The notes under the pieces are model-generated. The model was not told the DNA's origin and did no database searches. It was given only the letters and a program-made list of their open reading frames with translations. This document shows, piece after piece, positions 44,606 through 55,085 of a DNA stretch of 64,000 bases. Made by a program: the position numbers and the translations under genes. The DNA comes from Tigriopus japonicus (taxonomy: Eukaryota; Arthropoda; Copepoda; Harpacticoida; Harpacticidae). Where the stretch lies: the NCBI GenBank assembly GCA_010645155.1, contig JAAGOF010000096.1, positions 22,677-86,676 of the forward strand, read 5' to 3'. How positions within the stretch are numbered: the first letter of the stretch is position 1; each line of letters opens with the position of its first letter.

Positions 44606-45430
44606 TTGTAATTGTAATTGATTACATTTTTCAAGTAATTGACCCAACTCGGTGCAGACCTGACTTACATAAGAGTAGAAAATTAGGTTGTTTCGTTCAC
44701 TTACCAGGGTCACAAACATAGCTCATAGTGTTTGGGAATTTCTCTGCAAACTTGATTTTTAGTACCGTGAAAACACAGTGTTTTGCAAAATAAACATTGG
44801 AACCTTGTTTCTTTTTTTTGTATTGATTTCACATAAATGTCTACAAAATGCTTCTGAAAAAGTGGTTTTTTGTGTAATTCCCGATTTAAGTTCTTTTTTT
44901 TTCGCTTGCTCGACAACTCAAGTGTAAAGTGGGTTTATCTTATTTTGTGATTTGAAGGTTTGGTCGTCCTGAGTCGTGACAAATCTTTCAGGCAACAGCT
45001 GCTAACCCTACGACCACCCAGATGGGCCCAATCAGCCTAACTCAAATTCATGCACGTCTACTCTCTGGCTATGGCACTTCATTGCAAGGAGTCATGTCTC
45101 TGACACCAAAGTCAGTGCTCCCATCATAAGTTCTGCCAAACTGGATTAAACCAAGTTCATCCAATCCTAATAGCTGGATGAAAGAATATGTTTGGGCAAG
45201 ATCTACGGATTTTAGAATGACCCCCAAATTACGAAAAAGTAGAATCTTGAAGCCGGCTTGTTATGAAGAGTTCTTCTTTGATTTTTGTTTTTACTTCATA
45301 TCAGCCTCATTAGTCTGATTTTGCTAGTATTCAAAGGAGCACCACGAGCAGCACTGAAACATTGCCCTAGTGAAATTGTAGGAATTAAGATGGGTAATAA
45401 TAAAAGTAGTTTTAGCATCGACACCGAGAC
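44606..45430. other. Intergenic, no gene supported
   Basis: The - strand frame at 44710-44916 reads QKKETRFQCLFCKTLCFHGTKNQVCREIPKHYELC, a Cys/His pattern (C-x2-C…H-x3-C) that hints at a degenerate zinc finger or BED-like piece. It is isolated and has no support. Confidence 0.3.
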
Positions 45431-45438
45431 CGACACCA

Positions 45439-45538
45439 GAGGCTAGATTTTTAGACGCAAAGATTGATCTCAAGATCGGACTCACAGTTCTGAAGTACGA
45501 TCTTGAGATCGATCTTTTGCGTCTAAAAAACTAGCCTC
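45439..45538. mobile_element. 100-bp palindromic MITE, copy 1
   Basis: Ends GAGGCTAG…CTAGCCTC, with near-perfect arms through 'ttttagacgcaaag' and 'ctcaagatcg' and only a short unpaired centre. The second copy is at 54573-54683. Confidence 0.88.
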
Positions 45539-45600
45539 AGGTAGAAAATGGGGTTCCATCATGACATTGTCAACAATCGAGAGTTAGTTCCGGTTAGGGG

Positions 45601-45943
45601 AGATAGGGCAATTGAAGTGTGGCTTTGTTGTGTCTTTTCATGCAGCGAGAGCGGGGACAAGTGCCACGGCTAGCTCGCACTGTGCATGCATTTGAAATGA
45701 GACAAATTTCAGCATAACTCAAGCAAATGTGCCAAAATTGTAACAAAATGTCTTATTTGCCGTAGCTAGACTATTTTTATATTGCTAGAACAAGTCAATG
45801 CAACATATTTTCCACAATTTCTTGAATTATACCAAGTTTTGTCTCCTTGCATGTGCATGCACAGTGCTGGTTGGTTGTGACACCTGTCGACGCTCTGGCT
45901 TCATGAAAAAGCACAACAAAGCCACACTTCAATTGCCCTATTT
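45601..45943. mobile_element. Long-arm foldback MITE (family of 32596-32955)
   Basis: Arms of about 150 bp: AGATAGGGCAATTGAAGTGT on the left and, reverse-complemented, AAATAGGGCAATTGAAGTGT on the right, both continuing through 'ggctttgttgtg' and 'gcactgtgcatgca'. The centre word 'caaatgtgccaaaattgtaac' parallels 'gaaaatgtgccaacaatgtc' at 32720. No clear target duplication. Confidence 0.87.
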
Positions 45944-46454
45944 CTTGCAGGGCAACACCGACCCTAGAAGATCAAAAAGATAGTGTCAGTGTCGACCCCT
46001 CCACTACAACACCGGTATCTTTTTCCCTAGTAGAAACTGCGAAGTGGAAACACTGACTCAATCGATCTGTCTGTTTAACTCTTTAAGCGATGTTGCCAGA
46101 TCGCATGTTTGCTTACTATAAAACTTCTTCTCTGGAAGTTAAAGACTTCTTTGGCAGGGTTTTTTCCTGGTTAGGCATATTTGTTTATTGGTAGGAAGTA
46201 ATCGTTCTTGCAGCAAATAGTAGTGTATTCCTGATAGTGAGGACAGTTCAGAAATTTAATGTTTATTCTTCCATTTAAATTAAGTAGTTTTTTTGGAAAC
46301 AGTCAAAAAAATCAAACCAGCCTAATGACAGTAGAGATAGGCTATGTAGATTTGTCAACAAAAAAACCGTTCTACTACATGGAAAAATTGGTCGAATAAT
46401 ATTTATTTTCGAGCTTTACGTTCTTCGGTTCTCAGTTAGTAATGTAGCAATGAA

Positions 46455-46705
46455 AATATGAAGTGGCAGTAAAAGAGGCAAATGGCAGTCTACCTAAAAT
46501 TTTCGGCCTTGTAAAACGAGAACGAATTTTTTAGACCTAAAATCAAAATTTGAAACGTACAGAAACTGGAAAATAAATCATTAAAAGCCCGTGACAGCAT
46601 CATGGAGTATTAATTGGAAATGGCCGTGAATAGAAGTAAACGGCAATGCTTAAAACAGCTATTGGCAATGTCCGCTTGAAACTCCTTGGCAACGCTGATC
46701 TGAAG
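46455..46705 (+). repeat. Diverged relative of the 33973-34705 element
   Basis: Shares 'aagtggcag', 'aaacgagaacgaattttttaga' like runs and 'ggcaacgctgat' near the end with that element, without recognisable termini. Low-level similarity only. Confidence 0.4.
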
Positions 46706-46732
46706 TCTTGAGGAGTTCCGTCGACAGATCGA

Positions 46733-46775
46733 CCAACCAACCAACCAACCAACCAACCATCCATCCACCCACCCA
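46733..46775 (+). repeat. (CCAA)n/(CATC)n microsatellite in the AP-1 gamma upstream region
   Basis: Six to seven CCAA units followed by CATC/CACC units, about 360 bp before the AP-1 gamma start codon. Further CT repeats lie at 46870-46920. Confidence 0.85.
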
Positions 46776-47136
46776 CATCAAGCTGTTGACCCTAGAGGCC
46801 GATCGACCTTTCGAAGGACTGACCTAGAAGCGCGTAATCAAATCCGGTGTGCCCTCCATCTATCTGTTTATCTATCCCCTCCCTCTTCGATCCCAATCCC
46901 GACCTACTTCTCTCTCTCTGTCGCCGAGTCTGACTCGTTGATCGATCTCTCGTTTCTTTTGTCTGAAGTCCAATCCATTCTAGGATCGATCATCAAGCCG
47001 GCATGCACGCACGGACCTTTGGCTAATTCAGTGGTGGCTTCCGTTGGGTTGGCCGACGTTCCTCGTGGATCGTGATCGCTCGTTTGGCTTGGGGCTCTGG
47101 CCGATCTCGTGAGCCGTGTTTCCACGTCCATCCACG

Positions 47137-49797
47137 ATGGCTTTGGAAGCGCAAGAGAAGGTGCTGGACTTCATGAACAACGCCCGTCAAATGGTGACGG
47201 AGGCCGTGGATCGAGTCAAGATGCCCACGCCCATGCGGCTGCGAGACCTGATTCGCGCCATTCGCGCGGCTCGCACGGCCGCTGATGAGCGGGCCGTAGT
47301 GAACAAGGAGTGCTCGCAGATCCGAAACTCGTTCGCCACTGAGGACACTATGTGGCGGTGTCGCAACGTGGCCAAACTCCTCTACATCCATATGTTGGGC
47401 TATCCGGCCCATTTCGGCCAGATGGAATGCCTGAAACTGATCGCGTCGTCCAAGTTCACGGACAAACGTATCGGCTATCTGGCGGCCATGCTCCTCTTGG
47501 ATGAGCAGCAAGAGGTCCATTTGTTGATAAATAATTGTTTGAAAGTGGATTTGAACTGTCCCACGCAGTTCGTAGTTGGCTTGGCTTTATGCACTTTAGG
47601 CTCGATTGCTTCCGTCGAAATGGCCCGCGATCTGGCGCCGGAGGTGGAAAAGCTTCTGAAGTCCTCCAACGCCTACATTCGCAAGAAGGCCGCTTTGTGC
47701 GCCTTCAAAATCATTCGGAAAGTGCCCGAACTCATGGAAATGTTTCTACCGGCCTCCAAGTCCTTGCTCTCGGAGAAGAACCATGGCGTTCTCATCACCG
47801 GAATTGTGCTGATCACGGAGATGTCGGAACGCAGCCCCGACACGCTAAACCATTTCAAGAAAGTCGTACCCAACTTGGTGAGAATTCTGAAGAACTTGAT
47901 CATGTCCGGCTACTCGCCTGAGCACGACGTCAATGGCATTAGCGATCCTTTTCTGCAAATTAAGATTTTACGTCTTCTGCGCATTCTCGGGAAAGACGAT
48001 TCGGATACGTCCGAGACGATGAATGACATTTTGGCTCAAGTCGCAACCAATACGGAAACCAGCAAAAACGTTGGCAATGCCATTTTATACGAAACGGTCC
48101 TCTCCATCATGGACATTCAATCAGAAAGTGGCTTGCGAGTGTTGGCCGTCAATATTTTGGGCCGATTTTTACTCAACAATGACAAGAACATTCGCTACGT
48201 TGCTCTGAATACCCTCCTGAAAACGGTAAACATCGATGCCAACGCGGTCCAACGACATCGAGCGACAGTGTTGGACTGCTTAAAAGACCCCGACATTTCT
48301 ATAAAGCGAAGGGCCATGGAGCTTTGCTTCGCCATAACGAACACGCAGAATTTCAAGATTATGTCCAAGGAATTGATCAGTTTTCTCCAATCCGCCGAAC
48401 CCGATTTCAAGGCTCAATGCTCGTCGGCCATGGTTCTGTCGGCCGAACGATTCGCCCCTAACAAGCGTTGTCATATTGACACGCTCTTCGACGTCTTGAA
48501 AACCGCCGGAAATTACGTCCGCGATGATGTTGTTTACAACACGATTCAGCTCATATCCGCTGAGATGGCCGAGCTACAACCCTATGTTGTCCATGAGTCA
48601 TGGAAAGCCATCAGAGATACGGAAAACTGCACGGAGAAGCAGCCTTTAACACAGGTCGCTTGCTGGTGCATTGGAGAGTATGGTGCATTTCTGTTGGACG
48701 GCATTTCGGTGGATGGGGAGAACTTGACGGTCTCCGAGGATGAAGTGATCCTTGTCTATCAAAAGATTTTGGGAGCCACTCATATGAGTCTAGTGACCAA
48801 GCAATACGCGTTGGTATCCGTCACAAAACTCAGCACTCGCTTTCCCCGAGCCACTCCCAAAATCGAAGAGATCGTCAGCTCATTTGGGTCGAATGTCCAA
48901 ATTGACTTGCAACAGAGAGGCGTCGAGTTCAAACAACTATTTGCTTCTTTCGATCATCTGAGAACAGCACTCTTGGAACCAATGCCTCCACTTGAAAGAG
49001 ATTCGGTCATGACCCACCTTGTTGCCGGCGAGCCCGATCAGAACCCGGCCAATGAGGAAGGTGGTCAGGAAGTCAACCTCCTGGGCGATATCTTCTCGGC
49101 CAGCGACAAAATGATGACTGATCCTCTGGCAAATGTCGGTAATCGACAGACCAATGGCCACCCGGCTACAAATAGTACCGGTCTGTTGGACTTGCTGGAT
49201 TCACAACACGGGTTAGACCTTGGGACCAATAACATAATGGACAACAAAAGCAACAACACACTCCTTGACCTTCTGGGCGATTTGGATACGTCAGCTCCGC
49301 CAAATGTGAGCCAAAGCATGAATGCTGAGAACGACTTTGCCAACAATCTCTTCGGCAACTCAAGCCTCGTCTCCACTCACTTAGCCCAGGGTTCGACGGA
49401 TTTCTTTGGCGACTCTCCGATTGCCAACGACGAGTCGATGACTGTTCTGAGTGAAAACGGATTGAAACTCGTTTTTGAATTTCGCCATGGGCCTGCAAAA
49501 GACTTGGAACTAAAGATTACCGTAAAGCTTGTCAACAATACCGAGAAGGCCGTTTCCAGCTTTGAATTCCATGTGGCGTTGCCCAAAAGTATGCAATTGA
49601 TGATGCCGAAAATCAATGGGGGAATAGTTCTAGGTGCAAAAGAAGAAAAGAACATCAACGTCATCACAATTAAGAACCCCAATGCAGCCGTCCTTCGTCT
49701 TCGTCTGAAGGTTTCGTATCGATTCCAAGACATTTCCACTCCATTCAATCATCAAATTGAAGTGAACAATTTCCCTGCTGCAATGTGTTCTTGGTAG
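47137..49797 (+). CDS. AP1G1: AP-1 complex subunit gamma (gamma-adaptin)
   Basis: 886 residues in a single coding exon. I chose the ATG at 47137 as the only good Met before the conserved [31 protein letters not shown]. Gamma-adaptin is the large subunit of the AP-1 clathrin adaptor at the trans-Golgi and endosomes. Residues 1 to about 600 are the alpha-solenoid trunk, with highly conserved signatures ([72 protein letters not shown]). The hinge (about 630-760) holds two clathrin-box-like LLDLL motifs near residues 684 and 707 plus an NLLGDIF motif. The ear (GAE) domain starts near 767 ([12 protein letters not shown]) and ends [12 protein letters not shown]. Poly(A) signal AATAAA at 49953-49958. 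Intronless coding is notable for so long a gene, but a complete frame and 5'/3' context argue against a dead retrocopy. Confidence 0.97.
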   Translation: MALEAQEKVLDFMNNARQMVTEAVDRVKMPTPMRLRDLIRAIRAARTAADERAVVNKECSQIRNSFATEDTMWRCRNVAKLLYIHMLGYPAHFGQMECLKLIASSKFTDKRIGYLAAMLLLDEQQEVHLLINNCLKVDLNCPTQFVVGLALCTLGSIASVEMARDLAPEVEKLLKSSNAYIRKKAALCAFKIIRKVPELMEMFLPASKSLLSEKNHGVLITGIVLITEMSERSPDTLNHFKKVVPNLVRILKNLIMSGYSPEHDVNGISDPFLQIKILRLLRILGKDDSDTSETMNDILAQVATNTETSKNVGNAILYETVLSIMDIQSESGLRVLAVNILGRFLLNNDKNIRYVALNTLLKTVNIDANAVQRHRATVLDCLKDPDISIKRRAMELCFAITNTQNFKIMSKELISFLQSAEPDFKAQCSSAMVLSAERFAPNKRCHIDTLFDVLKTAGNYVRDDVVYNTIQLISAEMAELQPYVVHESWKAIRDTENCTEKQPLTQVACWCIGEYGAFLLDGISVDGENLTVSEDEVILVYQKILGATHMSLVTKQYALVSVTKLSTRFPRATPKIEEIVSSFGSNVQIDLQQRGVEFKQLFASFDHLRTALLEPMPPLERDSVMTHLVAGEPDQNPANEEGGQEVNLLGDIFSASDKMMTDPLANVGNRQTNGHPATNSTGLLDLLDSQHGLDLGTNNIMDNKSNNTLLDLLGDLDTSAPPNVSQSMNAENDFANNLFGNSSLVSTHLAQGSTDFFGDSPIANDESMTVLSENGLKLVFEFRHGPAKDLELKITVKLVNNTEKAVSSFEFHVALPKSMQLMMPKINGGIVLGAKEEKNINVITIKNPNAAVLRLRLKVSYRFQDISTPFNHQIEVNNFPAAMCSW

Positions 49798-50003
49798 TTG
49801 GGCCAAAAGCCGCAAAACCCGGAGAATAGGAAGGAGACGAGTTCGAAAATAACCCCCATTCCATTTATTGTTTGGGCCATAGCCCACTGATGATAATTTT
49901 TATGCTCTTTGTGTGATTGTAAAATTTTGTAAGATTCAAAGACTTGATTGAAAATAAATTCTAATGATCCAGAATCTCAGTCTCAGATACTCTTCGTGAT
50001 GAG

Positions 50004-50523
50004 TAGAGCCCGGAAAAACATTTGCAAAAAGTGACAAAATATCAAATATTCATATATTCGTCAAAGGCCCTAAATATTTAAAAAAAGCCAGATATTTAAG
50101 AAATCTTTTTTTTGACGCCATTATTTGGTATTTTTGTCCGTGTGCGCCGATTTTCAGAATTTGTTTTTGGTGAATTTGACCGTGTTTGGAATAATACTTG
50201 ACATAATTGATTTAAAAATAGAATGTTCGATTTGACTCAAAAGATGGCCCAGTTTTTTCCATGTGTGATAGTTGTTTTGGTCCTGAATGTCAAATCTCAG
50301 TAAAAATGTCATTTTGTGGAGATTTTTGTATTTCGAGTAAGCCCTCTTGAGCATTGGTCACTCATTTATTTTCCTTAATTTTGCCTGAAATATTCTTCCG
50401 GACTCACATATTCAAGAAAATATTTGTTTCCTTGAAATAGCCAAAAACATTTTAAAAAAAGTGAGGAAATACGGATTTTTTTTGAAATATTTTACATTTT
50501 AAATAATTTATTGCCTAGCCCTG
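50004..50523 (-). mobile_element. 520-bp TIR element, uninterrupted relative of 16075-18324
   Basis: Ends TAGAGCCCGGAAAAACATTT and, reverse-complemented, CAGGGCTAGGCAATAAATTA. The octamers gtgatgag (49996-50003) and gtgataag (50524-50531) match at 7 of 8. It aligns in opposite orientation to the outer element at 16075-18324 minus that copy's nested inserts. It lies about 50 bp beyond the AP-1 gamma poly(A) signal. Confidence 0.85.
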
Positions 50524-50701
50524 GTGATAAGTGATGCTTGTTTGCTTTCGAGCACAGGTTTTTGAATTCGAAATCCTGACCTCTAGGGCGAAGGGACCTC
50601 GAGGAGGCCGGAAAGCAGCCCCTTCAAAAAGAGCTCGAATGAGATTTGCGTAAGTGATGTGTTCACTTAATGGAAAGGCTGATTTAATAACGTGATAAGT
50701 A

Positions 50702-51435
50702 GGGACGGGCAAATTGTGTAAAAAGATTTTGGTATCATTAACCCATTTTTCTGCCTTTTTGCACTTTTCAACTTTATTTGCACTTTTTATTTACGAATTT
50801 GGCCAAAATTGACAAATTGAGCAGAAAATTTTAGTTTTGATAATCTAGTAAATTTTGAAAAAAAAATAGTGTCAAGATCAAATTTTGAACTTGTCAAAAA
50901 AGCTTCCATTTGCAATAAACATTCTCAGCACCTTGAAGAAATATGTGCATTTCAGACACAAACCTCTCAGTTTATTCTCCATCTTGGCTTTTACCATAGC
51001 ATACAATCCCTTGACTGAAAAATCTCATTGCATGCAACCAACAAATATGAAACTTAAAGAAACTCAAGTTATTGTAATGGAAGGACCTGACAAATAGTAT
51101 AGATTGTAGCCTTATAACTCAGAAGATTTGATTGCCTATGAAGATCGCTATTTCTAGAAAAAGCCCCTTATAAATTTGAAAACATCAAGCTATGGTGTGT
51201 TGTCAAGAGCCCACCAATTTGACTACATGTAGATGTTCTTGAAGTTGTGCACGGAGTCAAACCAAAGGAAGAGTTTCTCCTTTGGAATGGTTGGATGTTG
51301 AATCCAAGGCTGAAATGATCCCTTGCAGAGGATAGTTGTGCACATCTTTCTATTGGCCAAATGGTTGTCAATGGACAACTCTAAAATTCTGTAACCAATT
51401 TCATTTAAGCTCTTGAGAACCACCATTTAATGTTT
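50702..51435 (-). mobile_element. Truncated copy of the TAGGGACGGGC element with transposase fragment
   Basis: The terminus TAGGGACGGGCAAATTGTGT (50702) and the next ~480 bp match the right part of 18555-19813 in inverse orientation. Beyond that, the - strand frame 51426-51223 reads LELSIDNHLANRKMC…QHPTIPKEKLFLWFDSVHNFKNIY. This resembles the catalytic region of P-element/THAP9-like transposases as I remember them (Asp-His-x-x-Asn … Phe-Asp-x-x-His). That would make the family P-like rather than hAT. The 5' end is missing. Confidence 0.7.
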
Positions 51436-51494
51436 GTGAATCAGCCTTGCACTTATTTTTGTAACGGGAATCATTTCCACAACGTCTCTTTTTG

Positions 51495-51695
51495 GGGTTG
51501 GTTGCAGATTTTTCGTTACCACTACAAGGAATAGTATTCCTAAAGAAAGTTAAACATTAACGTTAACGCGTAAGATGTAAAATTTATATGACAATTGGTC
51601 GACCAACGAGTTACCGTTGGCAGATCTGTATAACCCTTGAATAGTGGGTTGGTCAGGAATAGCATTTAAGAATTTGTCCAATCATGCCTTTAATT
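51495..51695 (-). mobile_element. 5'-truncated LINE 3' end
   Basis: 'gttaccgttggcagatctgtataacccttgaatagtgggttggtcaggaa' equivalents match the 3' region of the LINE family; only the last ~200 bp remain. Confidence 0.8.
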
Positions 51696-52387
51696 AAGTG
51701 TATTCGCTAATTCCTTAATCCCTAATAATTGATTCCCTAATTTGAAAACTGGACCTTTTTCGTGGTTACCAAGGAGTAGCATTGCGTTTCCAATCTCCAC
51801 GGCAACGACGAATGGTAAGGAAGAAGATGAAAATCCGTGTGCAGAATAACTCCAAATAGAAAACTTAGGTTCTAAAAATAGTATTACAATGTAGATGATA
51901 TATTTTATTACTTTTTTGAAACATTGTCTTTCCATAATTAACTATGAGTGGAGAAAACTGAGCCGAGAATTTTCACCGTCAGAGCTTTTCTGTTAGATTG
52001 TCAGAGGGAGTCTCACTTTCCTCTTGAGTTCTTATGTCAGAACACTTTATTTCCATGTTATTGCTCTTAGCTTGAATTGCTCTCTTTTCTGGGAGAAAAA
52101 CGATACTTTCATCGCAAGGCAACGACAAACATTGTTTCGTTGTTCGGAAAATCATGTCGAACCCTAGTGACATTCACCAGTTTCGAACTCAAACCCCTAG
52201 CTTCATATTAAATTCAAATAAGGGAATGCTTGAGGTAAGCTACTGTCCAAACGATTCACATGGTCATTTTTGGGACCGTTGTTGATCCTCTTGAGAACTA
52301 AATCTGTCATCTGTATAGGTAAGAGAGACTTAGGAGAGGCCAATGAAGTGGGTGGTTATTAAAAATTAACAACAGAACTAGCGGGAT
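51696..52387. other. Intergenic, no gene supported
   Basis: Only chance frames. No recognised repeat ends. Confidence 0.35.
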
Positions 52388-53382
52388 CACGGTGGTTAGT
52401 TGTGCTCTAGATGAAAGTGTTTGCTCAAATGCCAAGACTTCTAACTATGATTTTTGATGTCATTGTGTCATAATGAAGATATCTTGTGCAAATATACATC
52501 TTAAAAGTAGCTCAAATAACTATATTAGTTCACTTAAAACCATTAAAACCAACATATTATCCCAAACCATTTTAATAGATATCAAGAGTGTCCTTGGTTA
52601 TGAATTGAAGCGAAATTTGATCAATATCTATTATGCAGACAATTGGCTATCATTAACTTCAAACTTTAAAATGCATCAAATTATGCCATGAAGTGTTCAT
52701 TTCTTAATATCTTATTCGTCAGTCATCTTTCATACAGTAGAATTGCATAACTTAGTTATTGTTTTCTCCATTGAAGATCTGTGCATATTTGAAAAAGAAA
52801 TTAGCAGGACAACGGACATTTTTGTTTCAAAGTGTGCAATATTTGTAACAAACAGGTTTCATTGCAATTTTACAAAAAAATGCGCTTACGTCTTACATGT
52901 TTGGTAAGGGCACTGAAGAAAAAATAATACAAAAGTAAACGTTTTAAATTAGTTTTAATATATATTACGCATTTGTTTTTTATGTAAGACAAAAGTGAAA
53001 GATGACAAAAAAATGCTTATTTTTGCGACGTTGAAAAAGTATATATTATTTCTTGGGAATTGCATTTATACACAATTGGAGAATTTCAGGGGGTAATTCG
53101 ATGCACTTAGAAAATTTGAAGTAGTGATAGTATGTTATCTGCCAAATATATATTGATCAAAAAAATTTCGCTTCTTAATATTTTTTAATATCCACTAATA
53201 TGGTTTGGGAAAACATGTTGGTTTAAATGGTTTTAAGTGAACTAATACTGTATAGTTATTGGAGCTGCTTTTAAGATGTACATTTTCACAACATATATTC
53301 ATCATGATACTCTGACATCAAATTTTTTATTAGAAGTCTTGGCATTTAAGCAAACACTTCAACAGAAATTTTAACCACTGTG
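52388..53382. mobile_element. ~1-kb foldback element with ~340-bp inverted arms
   Basis: Left arm 52388-52740 and right arm 53060-53382 are inverted copies, with outer ends CACGGTGGTTA and CACAGTGGTTA. Shared words are 'gtgtttgctcaaatgccaagac', 'gttcacttaaaaccatt' and 'caaaccatttta', in opposite senses. The 320-bp spacer is unique. The right arm also matches 120-438. No 8-bp duplication found. Confidence 0.8.
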
Positions 53383-54572
53383 GGGACTGAGTTAAAGACA
53401 AAGAAAAGAACATTTAGAAAACAAAGCATTCTTTCAAATTGAATTCTAGATTTCACTTTTACCGGAGTCATGCGGATAATCTTGCTAGTCAAGCGCATAG
53501 ACATCTCTATCATAAAGAGATCGGGGATCTGTGAAGGTGTCGTTACACGACACTTTCATATCAAAGTTCGAGATGAACTTCAACATCATAGAAGCAAAAC
53601 CTCGCAAGCTCTTGCAAAGACCTCCTTACAAGCTAAAGAAAAAAATGTATCTGTGTCTTCGAAGCTTGGTTAGAGCTGGAATATCAGACGTGTCGTGTAA
53701 CTCCACCTTAAACAACGGGAAAGCTAGCTCGCCTGAAAAAAATGAACTATGTTTGTAGCATCCTTTGCTGTTTACCATAAACGGGAGTTCATGGTGTCCA
53801 AGTGAAATGGTAAGAGCAGATGTAGCGATAGGCCAATGAAGTATAGGAAGGGAAATACAATGAATGATTACGTTACAATTTACCTATTACTACATATTTT
53901 TCTATTTTTCTGTTGTTTTGCACGGTGTTTCAAATTTGAATTCAAGCACTCAAACAAACATCCAAGTAGTTTTTTGACCTTCAACACGGAAGGAAACGTC
54001 TCTACTTTTTGTATTTTGTTCCAAAGGAAATGTCTATTCTTAAAAGAATGACATTACAAATTTTGAAAACCCATTCTATCATTCATTATATTTACAAGCT
54101 ATATAACTGAAGTTTGGCGAGAAACAAGCCTTCCTATTTGGCTATTAGCGGTTGAAAATTGAAAAGAAGTGGAGAAAGTATATTCAAGAATATTGGAAAA
54201 GACATGCCATCCTCATTCTAATCCACACAGTAAAGGACAGTTCTGAGACTACTTAGCTTTACTAAAGTTCCTCTGAGAACTGTGCGGAATATTACAAATC
54301 GGCTTAAAGAATTCAATGACGACCATGGGGCTACTGGGTATCAAAAAATCGAAAGAGGCCCAAAATGAATGAAAATTTAGCTGAGAAGGTCCAAAAAATA
54401 GTGAATAAGGATCGGGGGGGGGTCGATTCAAGGAAATGGGTGCGAATTGGGCTCTTGTGAAGCAACGGTGGGACAACGGATCAAAACAAAAATTGCTCCG
54501 TTGAGTCTTGGTTGAGTCTTAGAAACTAGAGGAAAACATTTCTTGAAGATTGGTCCACTCATTCCAATACCA
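53383..54572. other. Intergenic, no gene supported
   Basis: No recognisable domain on either strand. An upstream exon of the G-gamma gene may lie here or further downstream but is not evident. Confidence 0.35.
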
Positions 54573-54683
54573 GAGGCTAGTTTTTTAGACGCAAAGAACG
54601 ATCTTAAGATCGTATTGCGACTTGGTAAGCTGGTTAGTAAGTACGATCTAAAGATCGTTATTTGCGTCTAAAAAACTAGACTC
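54573..54683. mobile_element. 111-bp palindromic MITE, copy 2
   Basis: Ends GAGGCTAG…CTAGACTC. Same arms as 45439-45538 ('ttttttagacgcaaagaacgat') with a slightly longer centre. Confidence 0.88.
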
Positions 54684-55085
54684 AGAGCTTTTTTACCAGG
54701 GTTCACCTATCACGGCAGGTTCAAATGACGCACACATCCTCATTCCCCATTTCTTGGACCTTGTCAGCCAATTTTTTTTTAATCTGTCTTTGTCGCTCTG
54801 TGGATTTTTTTGCTTCCACTCAGCCTCATAGTAGTAGTACACGTAGTTGGATCGACTCAATAAGCCGGTTTCTGATATCCCTCACAGTTCTCAAAGGCAC
54901 TTTAGTAAAGCTCAGAAATCCTTTTATGTGCGAATTAGAGTGAGGATGGCGGCATGCCTTTTCTCCAATCACCTTCTCTCCAACCACCTTCAATATTCAA
55001 AATTGAGAGATGTGTATTGAATTGATCTATGCTCAAACTCTCATTGTTTGTCTCATGTTACGCGTCCCATTTTCAGTTGTCAAAT

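Noticed and set aside
44710..44916. Zinc-finger gene on the - strand
   Set aside because: The Cys/His spacing is suggestive, but it is isolated, short and without start, splice or neighbour support.
47023..47520. 165-codon - strand frame at the AP-1 gamma start
   Set aside because: Antisense shadow of a highly conserved coding region.
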